Positions 1 to 6,178 are shown, counted from the first letter of the stretch. The stretch is 7,017 nucleotides of DNA from JBEAOO01 sp041164825 (GCA_041164825.1 JBEAOO010000354.1:1-7017); one strand, 5' to 3'. Numbers and translations are program-made. The notes: generated by a model from the letters alone, not told the origin.

Positions 1-106
1 GCCCGAGGTGCTGGCACGCTTTCGCTCCAGTGGCGACGGGTGGCAGACGCGCATGGATTCAGCTCTCAAGGAATGGTTGCAGAATCACGAGCCTGCTCGG
101 GGCTGA
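1..106 (+). CDS. brnA: BrnA-family antitoxin, C-terminal end (partial)
   Basis: An open frame enters from the left edge (first full codon at 2) and stops with TGA at 104-106, leaving 34 residues. The translation contains VLARFRSSGDGWQTRMDSAL followed by KEWLQNHEPARG. This is the typical C-terminal pattern of BrnA/DUF4415 antitoxins: a short strand, then G-x-G-(W/Y)-Q-T-R and an amphipathic helix, the ribbon-helix-helix part that binds operator DNA. In known systems BrnA neutralises the ribonuclease toxin BrnT and represses the brnTA operon; the toxin gene would lie upstream, outside the window. The gene converges on the Smr gene with a gap of about 19 bases. The family call rests on a short tail only, so another DUF4415-like regulator is possible. 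Confidence 0.7.
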   Translation, partial: PEVLARFRSSGDGWQTRMDSALKEWLQNHEPARG

Positions 107-125
107 AGCCTCGCGGGCCGAGCGC

Positions 126-851
126 TCAGTCGACGCGCCTGCGCAGCGGCGCAGCCCTCGTGAGCGTCACGATCTCGCGCACCGGGGCGCTGGGGGCGAG
201 CAGCACGATCAAGGCGCCGTTGCCGCCCTCTGACGCGCGGGCTTGGGCGAAGGCCATCACCTCGTTTTTTTGCACCAGCCAGCTCTTCACCTTGCCTTTG
301 AGCACGGGCTCGCGGCCGGGTGAGCCGTTGCCCTTGCCATGCACCACGCGCAGGCAGCGCTGGCCTTGGCGGGTGGCTTCGCGCAAGAAGGCGCCGAGTT
401 GCTCGCGCGCTTCGTCGCGCCGCATGCCGTGCAGGTCGATCTGGCCCTGGATGGCCCAGACGCCGCGGCGCAGCTTGCGCACCACCTCGGGCCCCACACC
501 ACGACGGCGGAACGACAGCGCATCGTCGGTGTCGAGCAGCGATTCGACATCGAACTCGTCGGAGATCGACTCCAGCAGCACGCTGGCCTCGTCGCGCTCA
601 CGTTGGCGCGGCTCAGGCAAGGGCAGGGCGCGGTGTGGGCGCACGCGGGCAGGGGCTTTGAGCGGCGCCACGGGGCCGACGCTGAGCGCAAACAGGTGGC
701 GCTCGCGTTGTTCGCGGGCGTGCTGTTCGGCCTCGGCGGCTTGGCGTTCGGCTTCGGCGCGAGCGGCCAGCTGCAATGCTTTTTTCAGCCCGGCCAGCTC
801 TGACAAGTCTTTGACCACGGAGTGAGCCAGCCCCCGCTCGCCGCGGCTCAC
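126..851 (-). CDS. Smr/MutS2-type domain protein (putative endonuclease)
   Basis: This is a 241-residue protein with a charged, Ala/Glu/Arg-rich N-terminal helix (about residues 14-50), a variable middle and a C-terminal Smr domain (about 135-220). Visible Smr signatures are I-D-L-H-G at 138-142, V-H-G-K-G at 170-174 and G-G-x-G near 209-212, ending in a hydrophobic strand ALIVLL. Stand-alone Smr proteins of this size are common in proteobacteria; the domain is a nicking or RNA-cleaving nuclease fold related to the MutS2 C-terminus, and the cellular role of such proteins is poorly defined. The start is GTG at 849-851, sharing four bases (GTGA) with the radC stop, so it is probably translated by coupling to radC. 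A second GTG at 816-818 would give a protein starting VVKDLSELAG and is a plausible alternative start. Confidence 0.85.
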   Translation of the reverse strand: MSRGERGLAHSVVKDLSELAGLKKALQLAARAEAERQAAEAEQHAREQRERHLFALSVGPVAPLKAPARVRPHRALPLPEPRQRERDEASVLLESISDEFDVESLLDTDDALSFRRRGVGPEVVRKLRRGVWAIQGQIDLHGMRRDEAREQLGAFLREATRQGQRCLRVVHGKGNGSPGREPVLKGKVKSWLVQKNEVMAFAQARASEGGNGALIVLLAPSAPVREIVTLTRAAPLRRRVD

Positions 852-1522
852 AGCAGCCCCCGCTCGGCAAACGACACCACATCGCTCTGACCCACCACCA
901 TGTGGTCGATCACGCGCACGTCGATCAGCTGCAGCGCGCTCTTGAGCGTTTGCGTGAGGTACTCGTCGGCGCGTGAAGGCTCGGCCACGCCCGAGGGGTG
1001 GTTGTGCGCCAGCACCAGCGCGCCGGCCTGGTGGTGCAGCGCGCGTTTCACCACCTCGCGCGGGTAGACGCTGGTTTGCGTGAGCGTGCCTTGGAAGAGT
1101 TCTTCAAACGCCAAAAGGCGATGTTGAGCGTCCAAAAACATCACCCCAAACACCTCTTGCGTGCGTGCGCCGAGCTGCAGCCGCAAAAAATCTTTCACCT
1201 GCTGGGGCGACTCGAACACCGGCCGCTTGGCGATCTGGTGGCGCAGCGCGCGGCGCGAGATCTCCAGCACCGCGCTCACCTCGGCGCGTTTGGCCGGGCC
1301 CAGGCCCTTGAAGCGCTGCAGGGCGTCCGGCCCGGCGTTCATCAGCCCGTGCAGGCCGCCAAAGGCATCGAGCATCTGCTGCGCCAGTTGCAGCACCGTG
1401 GTGCCTTTGAAGCCGGTCCGCAACAGCAGCGCAATCAGCTCGGCGTCGGCCAGCGAGGCCGGGCCCTGGTTGAGCAGCTTCTCCCGCGGGCGGGCGTCGG
1501 GGGGGATGTCCTTGAGCACCAT
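848..1522 (-). CDS. radC: RadC family JAB/MPN-domain protein
   Basis: The product has 224 residues from ATG 1520-1522. The N-terminus reads MVLKDIPPDARPREKLL, as in most RadC proteins. It is followed by a UPF0758 helical region with a helix-hairpin-helix-like segment at about 68-90 (F-K-G-L-G-P-A-K). The JAB/MPN metal-binding domain fills the C-terminal half: Glu123, the H-N-H-P-S-G motif with His173 and His175, then Ser183 and Asp186. All expected metal ligands are present. Despite the historical name, RadC has no proven role in repair; the fold suggests a metallohydrolase. A TTG five codons upstream (1535-1537) would extend the frame, but it lacks a ribosome site, while AGG lies eight bases before the ATG. 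The gene heads an operon with the Smr gene and is divergent from slpA. Confidence 0.93.
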   Translation of the reverse strand: MVLKDIPPDARPREKLLNQGPASLADAELIALLLRTGFKGTTVLQLAQQMLDAFGGLHGLMNAGPDALQRFKGLGPAKRAEVSAVLEISRRALRHQIAKRPVFESPQQVKDFLRLQLGARTQEVFGVMFLDAQHRLLAFEELFQGTLTQTSVYPREVVKRALHHQAGALVLAHNHPSGVAEPSRADEYLTQTLKSALQLIDVRVIDHMVVGQSDVVSFAERGLL

Positions 1523-1572
1523 GGGCGAAACCTGCAAAGAGGGTGTGGCGGGGAAGGGGATGGGGGAGCCCC

Positions 1573-1602
1573 TAAAATTGCTGCCAGTCTAGCGAACAAG
1601 GA
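1573..1602 (+). promoter_or_regulatory. Candidate promoter -10 and leader of slpA-ispH
   Basis: TAAAAT at 1573-1578 matches a sigma-70 -10 box in five of six positions and sits 25-30 bases before the slpA ATG, in the 80-base divergent gap with radC. No convincing -35 element is seen 17 bases upstream, where the sequence is G-rich. AAGGA at 1598-1602 directly abuts the start codon, so the ribosome site is unusually close or weak. Confidence 0.3.
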
Positions 1603-2052
1603 ATGACCTTGAACAACGTCCAACCGGGGTCTTTCCTGACCCTGCACTACCGTCTGGCCGGCCCGGATGGCGGCGACATCATCAATACTTTCAGCGACAA
1701 GCCCGCCACGCTCTCGCTCGGCACCGGCCAACTCGCCCCCGCCATGGAGGCGCGCCTGCTTGGCTTGCCCGAAGGCACGCGCACCACCTTCACGCTGGCG
1801 CCGGGCGAGGCCTTTGGCGACAAGAACTCCGAGATGGTCCAGCGCGTGGGCCGCTCGCTGATGAACGAGCTGGGCGACCCGGACGAGGTCTACAACGTCG
1901 GCGACGTGGTGCAGTTCCCCACGCCCGACGGCCAGGCCAGCTACGCCGGTGTGGTGCGCGAAGTGGGCAGCGATTGGTTGCTGTTCGACTTCAACCACCC
2001 GCTGGCCGGCCAGCCTGTCACGTTTGAAGTGCAATTGATCGGGGTGCTGTGA
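1603..2052 (+). CDS. slpA: FKBP-type peptidyl-prolyl cis-trans isomerase, SlpA/FkpB type
   Basis: This is a 149-residue cytoplasmic protein with no signal peptide. The FKBP core is split by an insert-in-flap domain, as in SlyD/SlpA proteins. Seen are the opening strand LTLHYRLAGPDG (12-23), a loop with F30-S-D (FKBP active-site strand), LGTGQLAPAMEARLLGL (39-55), the flap entry APGEAFGD (66-73), and the closing strand VTFEVQLIGVL at the C-terminus. The family catalyses X-Pro isomerisation and acts as a folding chaperone. There is no His-rich metal-binding tail, which argues for SlpA over SlyD. Its stop overlaps the ispH start, and the fkpB-ispH pairing is also seen in enterobacteria (lspA-fkpB-ispH). 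Confidence 0.92.
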   Translation: MTLNNVQPGSFLTLHYRLAGPDGGDIINTFSDKPATLSLGTGQLAPAMEARLLGLPEGTRTTFTLAPGEAFGDKNSEMVQRVGRSLMNELGDPDEVYNVGDVVQFPTPDGQASYAGVVREVGSDWLLFDFNHPLAGQPVTFEVQLIGVL

Positions 2053-2987
2053 TGGCCGCCGAGCTGAGCGAGGTGCTGCTGGCCGAGCCGCGCGGCTTTT
2101 GTGCCGGGGTCGACCGCGCCATTGAGATCGTCGAGCGCGCGCTGGCCAAGTTTGGCGCGCCCATCTACGTGCGCCACGAGATCGTGCATAACACCTATGT
2201 GGTCAACGACCTCAAGGCCAAGGGCGCGATCTTCATTGAAGATTTGGCCGACGTGCCGCCCGGGGCGACGCTGGTGTTCAGCGCCCACGGCGTGAGCCAG
2301 GCCGTGCGCGCCGAGGCGGCGCAGCGCGGCTTCAGCGTGTTTGACGCCACCTGCCCGCTGGTCACCAAGGTGCATGTGGAGGTGGCCAAGCTGCACAAAG
2401 AAGGCTTCGACTTCATCATGATCGGCCACAAGGGCCACCCCGAGGTCGAAGGCACCATGGGCCAACTCACCGAAGGCATCTATCTGGTGGAAGACGTGGC
2501 CGGTGTGGCCACCGTGCAGGTGGCGCAAACCGAGAAGCTCGCTGTGGTGACCCAAACCACGCTCAGCGTGGACGACGCGGCCGAGATTTTGCAGGCCGTG
2601 AAGGCGCGCTTTCCCAGCGTGCGCGAGCCCAAGCAGCAAGACATCTGCTACGCCACGCAAAACCGCCAAGACGCCGTCAAGGTGCTGGCGCCCTCGGTGG
2701 ACGTGGTGATCGTGGTGGGCAGCCCCACCAGCAGCAACAGCAACCGCCTGCGCGAGCTGGCCGAGCGCCTGGGCACCGACGCCTACATGGTTGATGCGCC
2801 GGATGACCTGCAAGCCGCGTGGTTTGAAGGCCGCAGCCGCGTGGGCCTCACGGCCGGCGCCTCGGCGCCCGACATCCTGGTGCAACAAGTGATCGAGCGC
2901 CTGCGCGCACTCGGCGCCGTGTCGGTGCGCAAGATGCCCGGTGTGGAAGAAACCACCCACTTTCCGCTGCCCAAGGGCTTGCGCTGA
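2052..2987 (+). CDS. ispH: 4-hydroxy-3-methylbut-2-enyl diphosphate reductase
   Basis: IspH (LytB) performs the last step of the MEP pathway, reducing HMBPP to IPP and DMAPP with a [4Fe-4S] cluster in the cytosol. The 311-residue protein is standard length. The three cluster cysteines are present: Cys17 in PRGFCAGVDRAI, Cys101 in DATCPLVTKVH and Cys199 in QQDICYATQNRQ. Substrate-binding residues are also visible: His46 (EIVHN), His79 (SAHGVS), His129 and Glu131 (HKGHPEVEGT), the TQTTLS stretch near 167-172, and the later S-S-N-S-N-R loop. The start is either GTG at 2049 or ATG at 2052. I chose ATG because it gives the TGATG overlap with the slpA stop and better spacing from GGGGTG at 2041-2046. 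No residue is missing. Confidence 0.97.
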   Translation: MAAELSEVLLAEPRGFCAGVDRAIEIVERALAKFGAPIYVRHEIVHNTYVVNDLKAKGAIFIEDLADVPPGATLVFSAHGVSQAVRAEAAQRGFSVFDATCPLVTKVHVEVAKLHKEGFDFIMIGHKGHPEVEGTMGQLTEGIYLVEDVAGVATVQVAQTEKLAVVTQTTLSVDDAAEILQAVKARFPSVREPKQQDICYATQNRQDAVKVLAPSVDVVIVVGSPTSSNSNRLRELAERLGTDAYMVDAPDDLQAAWFEGRSRVGLTAGASAPDILVQQVIERLRALGAVSVRKMPGVEETTHFPLPKGLR

Positions 2988-3060
2988 GGCGGGGCGCGCG
3001 CGCAGTCGAAGGCGCGGGCGTGTGCCTGGTCGAGCTTGGCCCAACGGCCCTCAGGCGCCC

Positions 3061-4233
3061 TCAGGTCGTGCTGCTGCGATGCTGGCGCTGCCAGGCGGCC
3101 AGCGCCAGCGGCCCGATGCCAAACCGCACGGCGTTGCCCGCGTGGAGCGCCTCAAACTCGGCCAGCACCAGTTGCACGAAATGGCCGTGCTCGGCCCGTG
3201 GGACGGTGGGTGGAATCCTGGCCGCGATCGCTGGCGCTGCGGCCGGCGCGTCTTGGCTCACGATGGCCGAGATCACCTCCGCCAAGGCTTGCCGATGTCG
3301 GAGCCGAAACAGGTCGGGCGGAACCAGGTTCTGCTTCACCGCCACGTACTGCTGACACGACCGCTCATGCGCCCACACAAACACGTCGCGCAGCAGTTCC
3401 ACCCGGTTCAGCTCGTACACGCCCAGCATCGCGTCCACATATGCCTGCTGGGGCACGTCGATGAACGAGAGCGGGCACAGGTTGTGGCGAATGAACGGGA
3501 TGTTGGCAGCCAGCCGAGACACGCGCTTGTTCACGTCCTCAAACGGCTGAAGGTAGGGCACGTGCACCATCAAAAAGAAGGCCTGCTCGAACGGATCGTT
3601 GATCTCGGCGGCCATCTGAACCACGATGCCAAACAACTCCTCCAGCCGTTGGGGCAGCGCCACCGGCATGTAAACGCTGTCACCGATTTCCACCGCGCGG
3701 CGGCGGATACGCCCCACCGAGGTCGGATCAGCCATCAAGCCGTCCGACAAAAACGCATGCAGCGCGATCAGCGTTTCCGCATCCAGGCGGGCATGCGCGG
3801 AGTCGAGCACCAGGTACTCGATGGCCTGTTTGTGATTCAGGATCATCTGCGTCTCGAACGCATCTTTGCCCTCAGCCGCTTGGCCGTGCTCGATCAGCCG
3901 CTCGGTATCGAGGCGGCTGTAGGTGTTGCCTTCCAAGTGAGATGACGCCCAAGACAGGTCAATCAGCAGGCGATCGAGGATGTCGCGGGCAAACGTGCCT
4001 GCGGGTGTCTGATCGGCCGGAGACCGGCCCAGACTGTGCAATTGCTCGCGCAGGTCTGGCGGCAAGTAGCTGCTGTGATTCGGGTGGTATTGCGCCAAGA
4101 ATTCCATCTGGTAGCCGACCGGGCTGCGAAGCTGCCGCGGCTGATTGACGCGGGCCCGGATCTCCGCACCCTCGGCCGACGTGGGAACGTAGACCGCCGG
4201 TGAGGCCGGCCCCGGGGGTGTGGCGGCCAGCAT
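3061..4233 (-). CDS. Fic-domain protein, Gln-substituted Fic motif; main part of a frame-split gene
   Basis: The 390-residue frame covers the Fic part of the gene. Fic proteins transfer AMP or other nucleotide moieties to target proteins. Visible parts are an N-terminal Fic_N-like region (about 38-135) with the inhibitory-helix motif S-x-x-x-E-G-N at Ser97-Glu101-Gly102-Asn103 (class II, alpha-inh on the N-terminal side), then the Fic core. The Fic motif at 229-240 reads QPFEDVNKRVSR against the usual HxFx(D/E)xN(G/K)RxxR, so the catalytic His is Gln (codon CAG); the rest is intact. ATG 4233 lacks a ribosome site at proper distance, and the upstream frame on the same strand encodes a winged-helix domain that belongs naturally before it. 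The span from ATG 4456 to the stop at 3061 is 1396 bases, one more than a multiple of three. I infer an original gene of about 464 residues. The family call is firm; AMP-transfer activity is doubtful. Confidence 0.85.
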   Translation of the reverse strand: MLAATPPGPASPAVYVPTSAEGAEIRARVNQPRQLRSPVGYQMEFLAQYHPNHSSYLPPDLREQLHSLGRSPADQTPAGTFARDILDRLLIDLSWASSHLEGNTYSRLDTERLIEHGQAAEGKDAFETQMILNHKQAIEYLVLDSAHARLDAETLIALHAFLSDGLMADPTSVGRIRRRAVEIGDSVYMPVALPQRLEELFGIVVQMAAEINDPFEQAFFLMVHVPYLQPFEDVNKRVSRLAANIPFIRHNLCPLSFIDVPQQAYVDAMLGVYELNRVELLRDVFVWAHERSCQQYVAVKQNLVPPDLFRLRHRQALAEVISAIVSQDAPAAAPAIAARIPPTVPRAEHGHFVQLVLAEFEALHAGNAVRFGIGPLALAAWQRQHRSSTT

Positions 4234-4456
4234 CCAGCAGGGCCCGGTAGCGAGCCTCCCGCCGGCCCCCCGACATCTGGATGCGTTGTTGCGTCACCAA
4301 CAGGGCCAGCCGTCGCTGCAAGGTACGGCGCGGCAAGGCCTGATGATGGGCGTCACGCAGCTTCTGTGAGAGGGCATCGATGCCCATCCCCTCAGGTTCT
4401 GCGCCCATCAGCTCGATCAGCAGGTCCAGCTCCTGTCGTGAAATGACGCGCGGCAT
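3959..4456 (-). CDS. Winged-helix N-terminal domain of the Fic gene (upstream frame)
   Basis: This frame starts at ATG 4454-4456, nine bases after a good ribosome site, GAGGAG (4466-4471, minus strand). Residues about 8-71 look like a winged helix-turn-helix: helix RQELDLLIELMGAEPEG, then IDALSQKL, a recognition-helix candidate PRRTLQRRLALLV (42-54) and a wing QRIQMSGGRREARYRAL. Such a domain commonly precedes Fic_N-Fic in bacterial Fic proteins. After about residue 74 the frame turns into Gly/Arg-rich sequence of no recognisable kind that overlaps the Fic frame, and it runs on to a stop at 3959. I therefore read only the first 74 or so residues as real protein. A frame change between 4207 and 4241 would join it to the Fic frame. 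The dyad array just upstream is a likely binding site for this domain. Confidence 0.6.
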   Translation of the reverse strand: MPRVISRQELDLLIELMGAEPEGMGIDALSQKLRDAHHQALPRRTLQRRLALLVTQQRIQMSGGRREARYRALLDAGRHTPGAGLTGGLRSHVGRGCGDPGPRQSAAAASQPGRLPDGILGAIPPESQQLLAARPARAIAQSGPVSGRSDTRRHVCPRHPRSPAD

Positions 4457-4486
4457 CGCAGCAGGCTCCTCAGTGATCCGCCGCAC

Positions 4487-4558
4487 ATGCGACAAATAAA
4501 GTGGCGCATAAACGTTCTATGCGACAAATAAAGTGTCGTATAGAAAATGCATGCGACA
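4487..4558 (-). promoter_or_regulatory. Three-unit operator-like array upstream of the winged-helix/Fic gene
   Basis: TGCGACA occurs at 4488, 4520 and 4552, exactly 32 bases apart (about three helical turns). The first two are left arms of dyads with the identical 7-base centre AATAAAG: ATGCGACA/TGGCGCAT at 4487-4509 (7 of 8 paired) and TTCTATGCGACA/TGTCGTATAGAA at 4515-4545 (11 of 12 paired). The third keeps only the left arm. The array ends about 30 bases before the ATG at 4456, where a repressor would block the promoter. It is markedly more AT-rich than its surroundings. The layout suggests cooperative binding, probably by the winged-helix domain of the Fic protein itself; that assignment is inference. 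Confidence 0.6.
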
Positions 4559-4586
4559 CAAATCGCTTCGGCAGCAGCACCACCGC

Positions 4587-4614
4587 GTTCACTGCCGCAC
4601 AGGCAGCTCAGAAA
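4587..4614 (+). repeat. Solitary type I-F-like CRISPR repeat
   Basis: This 28-base element begins GTTCACTGCC and ends CTCAGAAA, with a Cas6f-type hairpin CTGCC-GCACA-GGCAG at 4592-4606. As I recall the E. coli/Pectobacterium I-F repeat, it differs at only two positions, both T to C. Length, 5' end, stem and AGAAA end all fit I-F. It is followed by 32 bases (4615-4646), the usual I-F spacer size, but no repeat occurs at 4647 where the next one should start. No cas gene is in the window. It is either a relict array or an orphan element. Confidence 0.6.
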
Positions 4615-4743
4615 CTCAGGCGCAGCTTGCGTGATGTCGGGCGCGGGGTGGGATTCCAACCCATCGTGGACGGCGTTTCAGGCTGATCGTTGGCGGGATT
4701 TCAGTGTGATGGAGGGCGGCTGGCCGAGTGCGACAGCTTGATG

Positions 4744-4771
4744 ATTCGCTGCCGCACGGGCAGTTCGGAAG
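4744..4771 (+). repeat. Diverged copy of the I-F-like repeat
   Basis: This element is colinear with the copy at 4587 and matches it at 22 of 28 positions. All six differences are transitions (positions 1, 5, 15, 21, 24 and 28 of the repeat). The hairpin stem CTGCC/GGCAG is unchanged and only its loop and flanks vary. The start-to-start distance is 157 bases, not a multiple of the 60-base I-F unit, so the 129 bases between the copies are not one normal spacer. No third copy was found on either side. Confidence 0.42.
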
Positions 4772-5044
4772 ACGACGGACAAGCGGCCGGGGCCGCCCCG
4801 TAAAGCTGTGAAGTTGCGCCGCAATGTGCCCGCTCTTTGACGCATTGCCGCCATGCGTTCGCTTTCACACTCGGGTTCATCCGGATTCCGCCACGTGTGA
4901 GGCTCGAACCATGTCACTGCTCCAACATCCCGCTGCGCTGCGCGCCCCTTCGGCCTGCGCCTGCTTGCCTGTGTGCATGGGCCAGCGCTGGGCTCGTTGC
5001 CCGGCCCATTGCTCGGCCTTGTGCGCCACCCAGGAGGGGCGGCC

Positions 5045-6145
5045 ATGAGCGAGTTCGCCGACCCCATCCCCAGCGGCGTCTCGACCGTCACCACGCCCTG
5101 GCTGCGCCGTGTGCTGCAGCGTATGCGCAGAGGCTGGGCCGCCCCACGCGGCGCTGACGCGGCCTCGCTTGGGGCGGGCAGCGAGCTGGCGCCTCGGTTG
5201 GATGAAGCCGCCCGCATCTGGACCGCCCACCTCGGCACCGCGCAAACCCAAATGCGCGAGGCGACCGATCAGCTGTTGATGTCGTTTGCCCAGATCTTGG
5301 AGCAGCTCGACGCCATCACCGACCGCGGGAGCAGCAGCAACGACAACCGCAGCGGCAACCAGGCGAATGCCTCTGACAGCGACTCTCTGGCCCAGCGCAC
5401 CGCTTTGCTGGCGCGCTGCGAGAGCCAGTTGCAGGCGCTGGTGGCCAACTTTCACGCCGTCGTGCAGTCGCGTGATGCGGTGATGGGCACGGTGCACTCG
5501 GTGGCTGGCGCGTCCAGCCGCCTGGAGCAAATGGCTGAGGACGTGGCCAAGATCGCGCGCCAGACCAACCTCTTGTCGCTCAACGCCGCCATTGAGGCGG
5601 CTCGCGCCGGCCCCACCGGGCGCGGTTTTGCGGTGGTGGCGGCCGAGGTGCGCCGGCTCTCGGTGGAGTCGGGCGACACCGGCAAACGCATTGGCGACGA
5701 GGTGGCCCAGTTTGGCGACGACATGAAAAAAGCGCTCAAGCAAGCCGCCCACCATGCCGAAAAGGACCGAGATGTGATTGCCTCCTCTGAGCAAACCATC
5801 CACGACGTGGTGGAGCAGGTGGACGGCACGGTGTCTGCGCTCAACGCCCAAGCCCAGGCGCTGAGCGAGCGTGGCGATGCGGTGCGGGCCCAAGTGGAGC
5901 AACTGATGATGGCGTTCCAGTTTCAAGACCGCGTGCACCAGATCATGGACCAGGTGGCGCAGTCCATCACCAGTGCGGTGTCTGAGTTGCAGGCCGCGCT
6001 GGCCCAAGGCCGGGTGCCCACGCCCGAGGCCTGGGCGGCCTTGCTGCGGGCGGGCTACACCACCGATGAGCAGCGGGCTGTTGACACGGCAGGCGCCGCA
6101 CCCGTCAGCGCAGCCCCCAGCAGCGCAGAGACCACCTTTTTCTGA
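5045..6145 (+). CDS. Soluble methyl-accepting chemotaxis-type signalling protein
   Basis: The 366-residue protein starts at ATG 5045, seven bases after a perfect AGGAGG; an upstream in-frame GTG at 4973 has no such support. It has no transmembrane segment or signal peptide, so it should be cytoplasmic. Residues 50-93 form an N-terminal helix, 95-114 a Ser/Asn/Asp-rich linker, and about 120-310 a long coiled coil. The receptor hairpin tip is clear: IARQTNLLSLNAAIEAARAG (170-189) then GRGFAVVAAEVRRLS (192-206), the CheA/CheW contact region. Further on is a QFQDRV segment (292-297), common in small soluble receptors of this type. The tail is Ala/Ser/Pro-rich and ends ETTFF. There is no recognisable ligand domain, so the signal sensed is unknown. 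It is the first gene of a block with cheY-, STAS- and cheA-like genes. Confidence 0.88.
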   Translation: MSEFADPIPSGVSTVTTPWLRRVLQRMRRGWAAPRGADAASLGAGSELAPRLDEAARIWTAHLGTAQTQMREATDQLLMSFAQILEQLDAITDRGSSSNDNRSGNQANASDSDSLAQRTALLARCESQLQALVANFHAVVQSRDAVMGTVHSVAGASSRLEQMAEDVAKIARQTNLLSLNAAIEAARAGPTGRGFAVVAAEVRRLSVESGDTGKRIGDEVAQFGDDMKKALKQAAHHAEKDRDVIASSEQTIHDVVEQVDGTVSALNAQAQALSERGDAVRAQVEQLMMAFQFQDRVHQIMDQVAQSITSAVSELQAALAQGRVPTPEAWAALLRAGYTTDEQRAVDTAGAAPVSAAPSSAETTFF

Positions 6146-6178
6146 TTCCCCTTGTTGACCTTCCATTCCTGAAGCGCC

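Larger units (their letters stand above)
4559..5044. other. Gene-free stretch before the chemotaxis operon
   Basis: Apart from the two I-F-like repeats, I see no gene here. The short open frames have no family resemblance and no ribosome site. There is a perfect small palindrome GCGGCCGGGGCCGC at 4783-4796. The promoter of the chemotaxis operon should lie here: TTGACG at 4837-4842 could be a -35 box but has no matching -10, and TAAAGCTG at 4801 resembles a flagellar sigma-28 -35 element without a properly spaced partner. The last 13 bases carry a strong ribosome site, AGGAGG at 5032-5037, for the next gene. Confidence 0.5.

Noticed and set aside
95..123. Inverted repeat GCTCGG/CCGAGC with inner GGCT/AGCC between brnA and smr
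   Set aside because: It could be a bidirectional terminator, but there is no T-run on either side, and short GC stems like this are frequent at this GC content.
1941..3044. Long open frame (367 codons) antisense to ispH and slpA
   Set aside because: It is His/Gly/Ala/Leu-rich shadow sequence opposite two genes with complete, conserved motifs, as expected in high-GC DNA.
2988..3060. GC-rich convergent gap between ispH and the Fic gene, searched for a terminator
   Set aside because: Weak stems such as GCCTG/CAGGC and GGCC/GGCC can be drawn, but none has a T-tract or a strong stem, so I cannot support a terminator.
2941..3945. Open frame on the plus strand opposite the Fic gene
   Set aside because: The minus strand has clear Fic motifs, and this frame has no recognisable feature.
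4649..4663. tRNA T-arm-like sequence (TGGGATTCCAACCCA; its complement resembles a GGTTCGAATCC arm with one change)
   Set aside because: The conserved C56 is replaced, no acceptor stem or CCA follows, and no other tRNA parts are present, so it supports neither a tRNA nor an att-site fragment.
4666..4693. Possible third, highly decayed I-F repeat midway between the two copies
   Set aside because: It matches only about 14 of 28 positions with no conserved stem, no better than expected from sliding the alignment.
4801..4827. Possible sigma-28 (flagellar) promoter starting TAAAGCTG
   Set aside because: The -35 half is fair, but the only GCCG-like -10 (4818) is at wrong spacing and matches poorly.
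4678..5238. Minus-strand open frame of 186 codons across the gap before the receptor gene
   Set aside because: It is low-complexity Arg/Ala/Pro-rich sequence, has no ribosome site, and runs into the receptor gene antisense.
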